64,000 bases of DNA. Source: Phaseolus vulgaris (Eukaryota; Streptophyta; Magnoliopsida; Fabales; Fabaceae). The notes under the pieces are model-generated. The model was not told the DNA's origin and did not search any database. It worked only from the letters and a program-made list of their open reading frames with translations. Below are positions 39,650-50,011 of the stretch, one piece after another. Location of the stretch: positions 39,105,162 through 39,169,161 of the forward strand of contig NC_023757.2 of NCBI RefSeq assembly GCF_000499845.2, in the 5' to 3' direction. Made by a program: the position numbers and the translations under genes. Position 1 is the stretch's first letter; every line of letters starts with the position of its first letter.

Positions 39650-42480
39650 TTAGGAGCTTGCCGAATCAATTAATCTAAGATTTAATCTTCTGAGCCAAAT
39701 TGAATGAAGTATCATATGCATCAAATCGAATGGCTTTGCTGGTCGATTAATCATAAAATGCCTTCGAACTCTCATCACATTCATGTGCAATTTCATATAC
39801 CTATTCCTCGAAACACTTTGTAATATAGTCTTGATTTCTGGTATTTTCTCCACAGAAATCTCCACTGAAAACTGACTCCAATTCAACACATCAGTGAAGG
39901 GTGGAGAGTAATTACTACTAATTAACACAGGCACACACCCTGCATTAAGTGCTTCCACCACTCTAGGACTTGCTACTTCATAACCACTGGGACACAAGCA
40001 AAACTTGCTTTGTCCCATCATTCTGGTGTAGTCTTTGCCCTTTGGAAGAGATTCATAAACTTGGACGTCATTATCTTTTCCCTTCCAATAATTCAACAAG
40101 ATTTTTCGAATGTCACCATGTTCTCTTCCAGCAAAAAAACCTAAAATGGTGCGTTCGTTTGGGCGTTGCCCTAGATTGGGTGGACCTAGCTTTCCTTTTG
40201 GCAAGTACACTTCTGGGATGGACACATCTTTGTTAGGTATGAATCCTTCTGAAGTGTTGGCATTGCAAAGTACCCTGATGAAACTCTTGAACAATTTAGG
40301 GTTCCCGAATGACACTTTCGGACCCTAAGTCATCAAATACAAATAATTATACTTGTGTTTCTATAATGATTCTGATTTTTCATAAACAAAACCATAAATC
40401 ACAGATCTTACCCAATCATGACATGACAGTAAAAAATGGTCAGCACCTTCACTTCTATTCCAATAAGGATACTTTTCTGCAACAACACTGATATAATCTT
40501 CCACCAACCGCTGGAGGCGAACAGGTTCATAGTCTGAATGCTTTCTGATAGGCTTGTAAACATAGTGAACAATGTTAGCTATACTGAAAGGAAGGTAGAA
40601 AACGTGAGCTTCTTCAGGATGTTTTGCTCTGAAGTTGCTCCACTTATCATAATTGTCTATTTCATCCATAAATTGCCCTTCAATGGCGTATATATCATTT
40701 ACTGGTCCATCGTGCACTAGTGGCTGCTCTCCTTCCTCATACACCCACACTTTGAATCTCTTTACCATCTCCATGTGGCTCCTGCATCAATCACGCTGTC
40801 TTTTAGAAACTAATTTGTGGGGAAACCCACTACACTGCGTGCTGTTTCTTCTTCTAGCATACTTCAAAAAACTTTTCAATCGAGACTTTTACCTAAAACT
40901 AAGCGTAGATGTAGATCCACATGGTGTCATAAATGCATGGCTTTTAATATATAAAATTGCGGGAGTACCTGATGGAATATTCTATATAACACATTCTAAA
41001 TCTATTATGGAAGAGCAAAAATACCTTCACACCACTACTTTTATTTTACAGCTAATAAATTATTATTTTTATATAATATTTTATTCTAAAAAAACAGATA
41101 CAGAACAGTTATTTTTTATTATTTAAACTTTAAATTCATGATGAAAACTACTATACTACCTCAGTTATGAAATCAAGAAAATATAGAATAAATAGGTGAT
41201 AAAATTTACATGATAAAAAAATGGATGTTAATGCCACTATAATGATGAAATGATTTAAAGATAATTATTATTTAATTTAGATTATTTTTCATAAATTATT
41301 TTTTTATGCAAAGCTAACTTAAACATATTTTTAATACGGGACTATATTTAATTTCCTATCTTGAATCTAACTATAAAATTTATAAATAGAAATGAAATGA
41401 AAAGATATATATTTAATCTTCAAACAATTCAAAGTTTAAATAAGCATCAGTTTGATGTCATAATCTTTCTTTTTCAAGAATTAAAAGTATTCAAATAAGT
41501 GTTAACTCTATCGAAACTGATGTTTATAAAAAAAATACTGTAATATAAATTACATTTTGTTTTCTTAATATTAAGTCAACAATACTAAATATAGTGGTTA
41601 AAGAAATTGACATGCATAAACAATTCAACAATAATTGTATAATTTGAGAAACAAATATAAACAAAAAATTGTAAACTTCAACCAAGATATGAACATAAAA
41701 CCTGTGCACTACCCAGATAACAGCAAAGAACATATATAACAAAAAATCATCTATTTTTTAATACACTTTTAGTATTGATCAAAATTGATTTACCAACTAC
41801 AAGTATTCATAATAAATTTTATTCAATATCACATAATTTAAAAAAAAAAAAAAGTTTCTTTAGCTGGTGTTTATCATAACTAGTTGACGAGCTTGAGAAA
41901 TAGAGCTTAACTGATAAAAAGCGTGTGGATTCCAGTAAATGGAGCCTTTGGGAACAAAATTTTGTCTGTTGTCTGAAGTATAGTTTCTTGAACGGATAAA
42001 TTCCTGAATTGAGGCTCGAGCTTGTGCCAAACCTTTTTCTGTTTTCTCCAAGTCAGGAAATTTCTATCATAAACGAAACTCAAAATTAATTGAAGGGTAG
42101 ACAAGTAACATAAAATAAAACCAAAGAAAAAAACCACTGTTCTATGCTATTAGTTTAAGATTGTGTACCTTAGTAGAGCTTTTTAACACAAAGGTGTTAT
42201 TGTAGGTTTCATTTGCAGGAGTAAAGTTGGAAAGAAGATAAAGTGATGAAGGTGAGGGAGAAGGAGAGGGAGAGGGAGAGGGAGAAGGAGAAGGAGAAGG
42301 AGAGATGATGTTTGTGTGGTTGTGTAGGATTTTGACAGTGGAAGGAAGAAAAGGAGGAGAAAAAAGAAAGTAGGTGACATGATTTTGTTGCTTGAAGGGA
42401 AAGAAGAGGAAGAACATAACAAAGCAAAAGCAAAAGAGGGGGAATAAGAATGCAGAAATGGGGCATCTCAAAGCTTTCAT
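39650..42480 (-). CDS. GT47 exostosin-family glycosyltransferase, copy C
   Basis: Exons are 42480-42169, 42063-41912, 40781-40412 and 40324-39650, with phases 0, 2 and 0, giving 502 aa. An upstream in-frame Met at 42501 would add seven residues; the 42480 start is preferred because it aligns with the sister copies. The hydrophobic anchor is [19 protein letters not shown] (about 7-27). The stem then carries a run of alternating Ser-Pro (about residues 60-77), encoded by a GGAGAA/GGAGAG repeat at 42251-42304 and absent from the other copies. Exon 3 has [16 protein letters not shown]. Exon 4 has [18 protein letters not shown] (about 387-404) and [27 protein letters not shown] replaces the usual FFAGGAHG, a change in a normally glycine-rich loop. 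Expected location is the Golgi membrane; the substrate is unknown. Confidence 0.9.
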
Positions 42481-45400
42481 TGTCTCTGCAACTTCACACA
42501 CACCCTTTGCCTTATTATGTACTATTTTTTATTTTTTTTGAAATGTTGTTCATTTATTATAAACATAAAAGTAAAATACATGCAACCCTCCTTCTGTAAT
42601 AAATATTGAACGGTCAGAAACTTGTTTTTAGTTTTACTTTGTTTTAGGCACGTGAAGGATATTTTCACTTCATAACGTCGGTGACTTTATCAGGAATCCA
42701 AGAACTTAATCACAAAGGCATTTTTCACACTGGTGGAACCATCTACGAATATTAAAAACAAGTATGAATATTAAAAATTTACAAACACATTATCTGTCAA
42801 TTTTCCCAAACACATCCTAACTCATGTAGTGAATTTTTATTTTTGTTGTGTTTGGTTTTGGGACCATAAATAACCTATCACCAAAGTACGATTGTACATA
42901 GCTTGTCCGTGCGATGGACATCAAATTGCACCTCAAACATGGAGGTGGGTCTTTCGGAACAGTTAAACTTCATGTTTTCCTCATGCAAAACTTTAATAAT
43001 TTGTTAAAAATGTATCCATTTTGGTGAATTAAAAAGTGAATTGCAGCAATTCATGGTGGGGTTTGTATTATACTCCTAGAAACTTCTTTGACTGCAACAA
43101 AACGCTGTGATGCTAGCTTTTTTATATGCTAAGCATTTAAAAGTGACTCAATTTGTGCAAACGAATCTGAATCAAATGTCTGGGAAAGACAACTAAGGGC
43201 ATAGCAGGTCACAAAGTACACAAATAAAGAGACAGCATTTTTAGACCCCTACAAATAATGGTTTATTTATTTTCAATATTCTCTCTCACATAATTGATAA
43301 AACACAAATTGGTATTTTGTTTTAAATAAATTAAATGAAGCACCAGTAGTTTACATTGAGGCAGCTTTGGCTGAACCCTCTCTGATTCATTTTGTCGATA
43401 TTAATATCAAAGTTTAAAGATGATTGGAATTGCAGGTTACAAGGAACGTGTTCGGGTAAAGGATGGTGAAACTTCAGAAATCACAAAGAAGAGAGGTCCC
43501 TCTCATGATCACACCATCCCAAATTTCACAAAAAGAAAAATATTTTATCAATATTATAATATAGAACACCTATTACTTCTATCTTTTACATTTGAAAGTT
43601 TTCATACAGTTTTTTTATGGATAAACAATTCAATCAAAATATTCATCGAAAATAAAAAATCTCCTTTTTTCAACAAATCAAAAACAGATGCATCCAGTAT
43701 AGTAATATCTCATCAATTAACCCTCTTTATTTGTGGAATTGTAATTAACTTTTTGAAGATCATTAACAACCCTGGTGATTTAAATGACTTTGTATGACAA
43801 ATGTAAATTAGTGACCATATTTTACAGTTATACATTACAGATTTTAACTATATAAAATAAAACAATTATAAACTTTAAATTATTAAGATAAAACAGTTGT
43901 AAATTTTGGAATCTTTTATTACAAGGTTAAATAATTTTAAATCACTCCTAAAACATTTCTTTTACTAATCATTTAACGACAAATATTAATTATGTTTGTC
44001 AGATGAAGACGAAGAGAGGGGCTTTGCCTGTTTGGCTTTTATGATAACACTGACAATGGCTAATGTCACGACAACGCTGAAAAGACATCACACTGAAGAA
44101 AAATATCAAAGTGAAACAAAATTGCAAATAAAAGCATATCAACCAGTTCTAATTTTTAAAACTCTTAAGATACAAATAAATGTAAATTAAATTAGTGAAA
44201 CTAATTTTATTTTTAGATTAAGTAGTTTGATATATAAATTATATATTTCAATAAAATAATATTACTTTGAAAATTTTTAAAAATATAATTATATTTTAAA
44301 AATAAAATATCCATTAACTTATCAAATTCACGTAAATAAATTTTAAATGAACCAAATCAAAATTAATCCAATTTGATTTAAATTAGAGTTTTTTCTAATT
44401 TATTTTATTTTACAAACTTGTTTGGAACAAATATTTTAAAAACTTGTAAACAATTCGTTACAATCATAAATACTAAATAAATCTAAATATTTATAATAAT
44501 TTTAAATAAAATATTTATAATTTCAGACATTAATTAATATGTTATTTGTCAGTCATTTAATAGACACGTTTTTCTCACTTTACTCTTCAACACTGTTGAC
44601 AATAATTACTGCCACCGTCGTCACAACCAACCAGAGTTACTATCCTGCACGGTGGATTGCACGGTGGACCACCATTCTCTTCAATTGAATTAAGAAAATA
44701 ACAACATTTTTTTTATCTGTTAAGAAAATATATAGTGCAGCTTTAATCCCACCAGTGGATCCATAGTTTTTTTTTACATATTTAATATATTTTAACAAAG
44801 TTTATTGATTTATTTTATTGGTTTATCATGCATTTATCTTTAACATAAATAAATTAAAACCTTATAAGTGTTTTTTTTATAAAATTGAATTATTTATAAA
44901 TTTTTTATCTTTAGACATTTTTTTTTATTTTTTTGTTTAATTTTATTTAGAGTACATAATTTAGGATTATATATTTACTTAGATTATTTTTTATGTATTT
45001 TGGTGTAAAATATTCAGAATTTTCTTGTTTTTTATAAAGTATAAGGGATATTCTTTTTCTTTTATATATTTCCTATATAATTTTACAGATAATATATGAG
45101 CTAGTAGAATACATAATAAACTTTCCAGTTATTCTATATAAACTTTAAATACTCATGTGTATAAGGGTTAAATAAATTGTTTTAAAAAAATCATACTTTT
45201 AAACTATTTTTAATATGATCAATGCATTCAACCTTCTTTATATACAACAGAAGACTACAGAAGATATTCTTTTATATTATGAATTTATCACATCACGATT
45301 TAAAAAAATCACGCATAATAAAAATTAATAAAATTTATCATTAAATTCATATAATGTTTGAACGTAAAGTGAGTGCTAGTAAAACGAATATGTAACAAAA

Positions 45401-45519
45401 TTCTATTTTGATCAAGTAATTGCTAGTAATAAAGATATCAAGTGGCTCAAAGTCAATGTGAAGATGTAGAGGGTAAAAAGAACGTGGAAAATGAATTGTA
45501 CATTAATCATGAAGAACCA
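42481..45519. other. Intergenic DNA upstream of GT47 copy C
   Basis: A promoter is expected just above 42480, but no clear motif was assigned. The 125-codon frame at 43420-43797 and the 64-codon frame at 43996-44190 have no recognisable relatives. The remainder is AT-rich. Confidence 0.45.
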
Positions 45520-45979
45520 AATCGAGTGAATCATGAATTTTATTATGTTTGCCTTCTCAGCCAAATCGAGTGAAGAACCATATGCATCATTTAGAATGAT
45601 TGGCTCCTCCATTGATCATAAAATGCCTTCCAACTCAACACATGAATGCCTTCCAACTCAACACATTATATGTAATCTCAAGTACTTATTTCTTGAAATA
45701 CTTTTTAATCAATAATAAAAAAATAATATAAATGGGAGTACTAAGAGTAATTTAATTCACGTACAAAACGTCTAGTTCTGATCTAAAATCTGCACATACA
45801 CAACATACCAGAATACAAACAAATAAAAATAAGGTAACAACATAACTCATATCAAAGATATATAAAGCATGACATATCCACAAATGTATATTGGTTCTTT
45901 GTTCCTACCCAGCATCTGAGATTGAATCACATTTAACAAAATGTCATCTCATCCAAATCAGAATCCATCAAAAAGAGGT

Positions 45980-46252
45980 TGTAGGAATATTGTATGCGGA
46001 AGCGTGATAATTTCAACCAAAGATTATGATAAATTAAAGTAACAAAGTAAATAAAATAATACCAGAAATTTTTAGGTGGAAAACCCCTTTAAATAGAGGT
46101 ATAACCTCCCATTGATTGCAATTGATTGTGGCAATTAACCTCCCATCGATTGCAATTGATTGTGGCAATTAACCTCCCATTGATTGCAATTGATTGTGGC
46201 AATTAACCTCCCAATTATGACAAGAAAACGGTTAAAGGTGAGTCATAACCCA
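45980..46252 (-). repeat. 3' LTR of the copia element (273 bp, deleted)
   Basis: It aligns with both ends of the 524-bp 5' LTR but lacks about 245 bp in the middle. The join occurs right after AAATAGAGGT, where the 35-bp tandem units begin (46110-46205). Confidence 0.83.
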
Positions 46253-46309
46253 CAAATCTCCACCTTGACTTGCCTTTGACTGGAACACTCTCTCGCCATG
46301 AAGCCTTGA

Positions 46310-46720
46310 TTAAGTATGGATAATACCAACTAAGTTCAGGCAATGATCGAACTTAGCCGGTGGAAGTGGCTTGGTCAACATGTCTGCAGGATTTTCGGCC
46401 GTATGAATTTTTTCAACAATTATATCTCCTGTATCAACAATGTCTCGGATAAAATGGTGCTTAATTTCAATGTGCTTGGTCCGTGAGTGATACTTGTTAT
46501 TCCTGGTTAAGTAGACAGCACTCTGACTATCACAAAATATAACAAGAACATCTTGTTGAAGACCAAGTTCACTTACCAAGCCTCGAAGCCATATAGCCTC
46601 TTTCATACCTTCTGTAGCAGCGATATATTCTGCTTCAGTGGTGGACAAAGTCGCAATGACTTGAAGTGAAGAATACCAGCTGATAGTAGACCCACATAGG
46701 GTAAAGATGTAAGCTGAAAA
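46310..46720 (-). pseudogene. Copia RNase H segment of pol
   Basis: The minus-strand frame carries [40 protein letters not shown], the catalytic-region [11 protein letters not shown] and [18 protein letters not shown]. It ends at a natural-looking stop at 46310, about 60 bp before the 3' LTR. It is separated from its reverse-transcriptase half only by the CACTA insertion; across the insertion and one TSD copy the reading frame is unbroken. Confidence 0.92.
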
Positions 46721-46723
46721 TGA

Positions 46724-47505
46724 CACTAGTGCAAAAAGAAGAAAAGGATACGCTTTATTTAGTGCGGCTTTTGCGCTACCCGCTTTCGAAAAAAACGCGG
46801 TGGCATTTTTGAAATTATTTTGATTTACGAATGCGGTTATTTGAATAACCGCATTTGTAAATCAAAATTCTTTGATTTACGAATGCGGTTTTACCTTTAA
46901 CCGCATTCGTAAATCCTTTTTTACCTTAAATTTTGAAGCGCGCCACACACAATTTCAAACTTTATTTCTCGTCTTTGCCTTCGTTTCGCGTTTGCACTCT
47001 GAGTTCGTCTCCTTCTACTGCATCTGCATTCCATTTGTGCAATGTAAGTTTCTTGAACTCTCTTTTTTCCTCTTCATCTTCACAAATATATGCATAAATG
47101 TTTTTCGTTTTTCTTATATATGTTTTTTTCCTTGCATTAGTGGTCTCGAAGCACTCTTTCATTGTCTTCGTGGTTTCTTGTGGATTTTTTGGTTTGCTCC
47201 GTTGTTGCTTCCCTGTCCGTCGTCGCTTCTGCTGCCGCCACCGTTGTTCGCTCCCGTGACTCTTCATCAATCTTGGCTTCACACAAGATTGACGATGTTT
47301 TAAAATTTTTAATTTTTTTTAATGATTCCGCATATACAAGTGCGGTTAAAGCAAATAACCGCACTTGTAAATGGTATTTATAAATGCGGCTATATAGCCG
47401 CATTTATATTTCTTGATTTACAAGTGCGTGTTGATCAAATGCGGTTATAAAACCGCATTTATAAATTCAAAACAACCGCATTTGTTTTATGTTTCTGCAC
47501 TAGTG
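46724..47505. mobile_element. Non-autonomous CACTA (En/Spm) transposon, 782 bp
   Basis: The terminal inverted repeats are CACTAGTGCA (46724-46733) and TGCACTAGTG (47496-47505). The flanking 3-bp duplication TGA is perfect (46721-46723 and 47506-47508). Subterminal regions are packed with hairpins built on AATGCGGTT/AACCGCATT: 46822-46863, 46874-46915, 47335-47369, 47380-47407 (perfect palindrome, core ATGCGGCTATATAGCCGCAT) and 47437-47460. In CACTA elements such subterminal repeats bind the TnpA-type protein. The middle (46940-47300) is CT- and GC-richer and has no transposase similarity; it may be the remnant of a 5' gene end or a captured host fragment. Confidence 0.9.
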
Positions 47506-47508
47506 TGA

Positions 47509-48561
47509 CCTTCTCAGATCTAAATCACCACCATAGTCAGCATCAACATAGCCAACTGCTCCTCCGGGATCGGCTCTATGTTGATCAAATACCAAACCAA
47601 GATCTGGAGAACCTTTCAGATAACGAAGTATCCATTTAACGGCTTCCCAGTGTGCCTTGCCTGGATTATGCATGAACCTGCTGACAATGCTAACAACATA
47701 AGCTAAATCAGGCCTAATACATGCCATAGCATACATGAGACTTCCAATTGCATTTGAATACGGGACATGTGACATGCGTCTTTTGTCCTCGTCTGATTTT
47801 GAACATTGATATGATGACAACTTGAAGTGGGCGACAATTGGAGTATTAACAGCTTTGCAATCTCGCATTCCAAATTTGTCAAGCATCTTAAGAACATACT
47901 TCTTTTGTGATAGAAAAAGTTTTCCAGCTTGACGATCTCTGTTGATCTCCATTCCCAAAATTTTCTTGTCAGGACCTAAGTCCTTCATATCAAATTCACT
48001 GCTAAGCTGGATCTTTAACTTGTTAACTAAAGATTTATCTCTTGCGGCAATCAACATGTCATCAACATATAATAACAAGTATATAAATGACCCATCAGAT
48101 GTCTTTTGAAAATAGACACAATTATCATAGCTACTTCTGGAGTAGCCATGTCCAACCATGAAAGAATCAAACCTCTTATAGCATTGTCTTGGTGATTGCT
48201 TCAAGCCGTAGAGAGATTTCTTCAAACGACATACATGGTCCTCCTTTCCAGGAACAACAAACCCCTCAGGCTGCTGGATGTAAATCTCTTCCTCAAGATT
48301 ACCATGAAGAAAAGCAGTTTTCACATCTAATTGTTTCAACTCCAAATCATACAAGGCAACTAAAGCAAGTAATATACGTATTGAAGTATGACGAACAACA
48401 GGAGAAAATACTTCATTAAAGTCAATACATTTCTCTTGATCAAAACCTCTTACAACAAATCTTGCTTTCTTCCTTGTACTCTCAACACCAGGGATCCTTT
48501 CTTTTCTCTTAAAGTTCCACTTGCAACTAATGACTCGTTTTCCTTCTGGTAACTTCACCAA
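47509..48561 (-). pseudogene. Copia reverse transcriptase segment of pol
   Basis: About 350 codons are continuous. The canonical copia reverse-transcriptase landmarks are present in order: KLPEGKRVISCKW, LDVKTAFLHGNLEEEIYIQQ, RLKKSLYGLKQSPRQCYKRF, the active-site YVDDMLIAA (about 48060), then LGMEINRDR and YADADYGGDL-type GYVDADYGGDLDLRRS at the end. A TAA at about 48599-48601 separates it from the preceding linker, where relatives have an acidic residue, so full-length pol cannot be read. The frame is otherwise well kept, which suggests fairly recent insertion. The CACTA element interrupts right after DLDLRRS. Confidence 0.93.
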
Positions 48562-48597
48562 TTCCCATGTTTCGTTTTTGAGAAGACTCTCAACTTC

Positions 48598-48790
48598 TTA
48601 TTGCATAACAGCAATCCGCTTTGTTGAGTCGTCATTAGAGATAGCTTCAGAGTAATTCTTGGGTTCACCTTCTTCACCCATCTCTTGTGCAATAGTTAAA
48701 GCATAAGCAATGTTGGCAGATTCTGCAATTAATCTTTGAGTCAGTTTTCTTGGTCTCTGTTGTGGAAGTTCTTGAGCCATAGATCACGGT
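48598..48790 (-). pseudogene. Copia pol linker before reverse transcriptase
   Basis: The frame reads ANIAYALTIAQEMGEEGEPK and NYSEAISNDDSTKRIAVMQ. This is the standard connection between the integrase C-terminal tail and reverse transcriptase in copia elements, so the deletion of protease and most of integrase ends just upstream of it. Confidence 0.85.
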
Positions 48791-48799
48791 TGTGGTAAC

Positions 48800-49437
48800 C
48801 CTCGTCGTTTAACTACTTATTGTTCCTACCTTTCTCTTGGTTTCTCCCTCTAAGTACTAATCCTTCACCAGAACTTTTAGAATGAAAGTGAGTATCAAAT
48901 TTTTCTTTGGCTAGTAAATTAGTCTTGACATCATCAAAGCTTAAGGTAAGATAATTACCGTATAACATAATTTATTTGAATTGTCGATGCAAGGGTGGTA
49001 GAGAAACAATAAGTAGAACGGCTTTATCCTCATCATCAATTTTAACATCCAAATTTTCCAAATCAATTATGATGGAATTAAATTCATCAAGGTGAGATTG
49101 GATGGGAGTACCTTTGGACATTCGGAGTGTAAAGAGTCGCTCCTTTAACCGGAGTTTGTTTGCAAGACTTTTGGTCATGTATAGAGACTCCAATTTACTC
49201 CATATGCATGTTGTAGTTTTCTCGTTGATGACCTCACGCAACACCTCACGGGACAAGCATAACTAATGCATTTTCATCCATCTCATCCCACTGCTCCTCC
49301 GTCATAGTGGTTGGTCTCATCATTTTACCTGTCAAAACTTTCTTTAAACCATTATGGGTGAGAACAGCTAGCATCTGAACTCGCCAGATAACAAAGCTGA
49401 TTTTACCATCAAATTTCTCAATATCCAATTTTGACAT
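48800..49437 (-). pseudogene. Copia gag remnant
   Basis: It begins MSKLDIEKFDGKISFVIWRV just after the primer-binding site. It continues through QWDEMDENAL, breaks frame at about 49250, then gives SREVLREVINEKTTTCIWSK, SLYMTKSLANKLRLKERL and HLDEFNSIIIDLENLDVK (UBN2-type gag). A degraded tail (about 48900-48830) carries SSGEGLVLRGRNQEKGRNN, normally found just before the zinc knuckle, and no knuckle follows. Confidence 0.85.
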
Positions 49438-49487
49438 TATTGAACAATAGATCATGGTTGAATTATCGAAAAGCTCTAATGCCAATT

Positions 49488-50011
49488 TGTAGGGATATTG
49501 TGTGCGGAAGCGTGATAATTTCAACCAAAGATTACGAGAAATTAAAGTAACAAAGTAAAGAGAATGATACCAGAAATTTTTAGGTGGAAAACCCCTTTAA
49601 ATAGAGGTAAAAAACCACCGGCGAGAGAGTCAAAACTTCCACTATAATGATATTAGGAGTACAAAGAATTCCTCTCAGGCTAATAGATAAATAGCCCCAA
49701 AACAAATTCTCTCTATATGGGTTAAACACTTACACTCAAGAATAGAAATAGAGAGTATATGAGAAAGAGAGAGGAAGCAAGTGTGTTACATTGCTTTGAA
49801 GGAAGCCACTATATATAGTGGTTCTAGGAGACAACAATAATAAATACAATTAGTGATAATTAACCTCCCTTTGATTGCAATTGATTGTGGCAATTAACCT
49901 CCCATTGATTGCAATTGATTGTGGCAATTAACTTCCCATTGATTGCAATTGATTGTGACAATTAACCTCTCAATTATGACAAGAAAACGGTTAAAGGTGA
50001 GTCATAACCCA
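49488..50011 (-). repeat. 5' LTR of the copia element (524 bp)
   Basis: It shares with the 3' LTR the blocks GCGGAAGCGTGATAATTTCA, AGGTGGAAAACCCCTTTAAA and TTATGACAAGAAAACGGTTA. It contains tandem units of about 35 bp (TTGATTGCAATTGATTGTGG followed by CAATTAACCTCCC) at 49855-49980. The middle (49613-49855), including the AATAAATAGC and CTCTATAT stretch that may be the promoter/R region, is absent from the 3' LTR. Confidence 0.85.

Larger units (their letters stand above)
45980..50011 (-). mobile_element. Ty1-copia retrotransposon, internally deleted, nested in the LINE
   Basis: Read on the minus strand, the 5' LTR is 50011-49488 and the 3' LTR is 46252-45980, each TGGGTTATGACTC..CCTACA. Just inside the 5' LTR is TTGGCATTAGAGC, close to the initiator-tRNA-Met primer site TTGGTATCAGAGC. 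Just before the 3' LTR is the purine tract AAGGTGGAGATTTG. The order gag, reverse transcriptase, RNase H is that of Ty1-copia. Protease and integrase are missing: gag ends at about 48800 and the linker to reverse transcriptase starts at 48780. Flanks are GAGAGGT and AAGAGGT, which suggests a GAGGT duplication with a 2-bp slip on one side. A CACTA element of 782 bp sits within pol. Confidence 0.85.

Noticed and set aside
42183..42466. Alternative frames over GT47 copy C exon 1
   Set aside because: They arise from the hexanucleotide repeat and the hydrophobic-rich exon. Only the 42480 frame splices into the conserved gene.
43420..43797. 125-codon plus frame
   Set aside because: Opens reasonably but becomes AT-rich low-quality sequence. 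No splice or homology support could be seen.
46100..46205. Regular short repeats with spacers, CRISPR-like at first sight
   Set aside because: These are contiguous tandem units of about 35 bp inside a copia LTR, also present at 49855-49980. There are no unique spacers, and the DNA is plant.
46872..47303. 143-codon frame inside the CACTA element
   Set aside because: Low-complexity hydrophobic translation with no transposase motif and overlapping frames on both strands.
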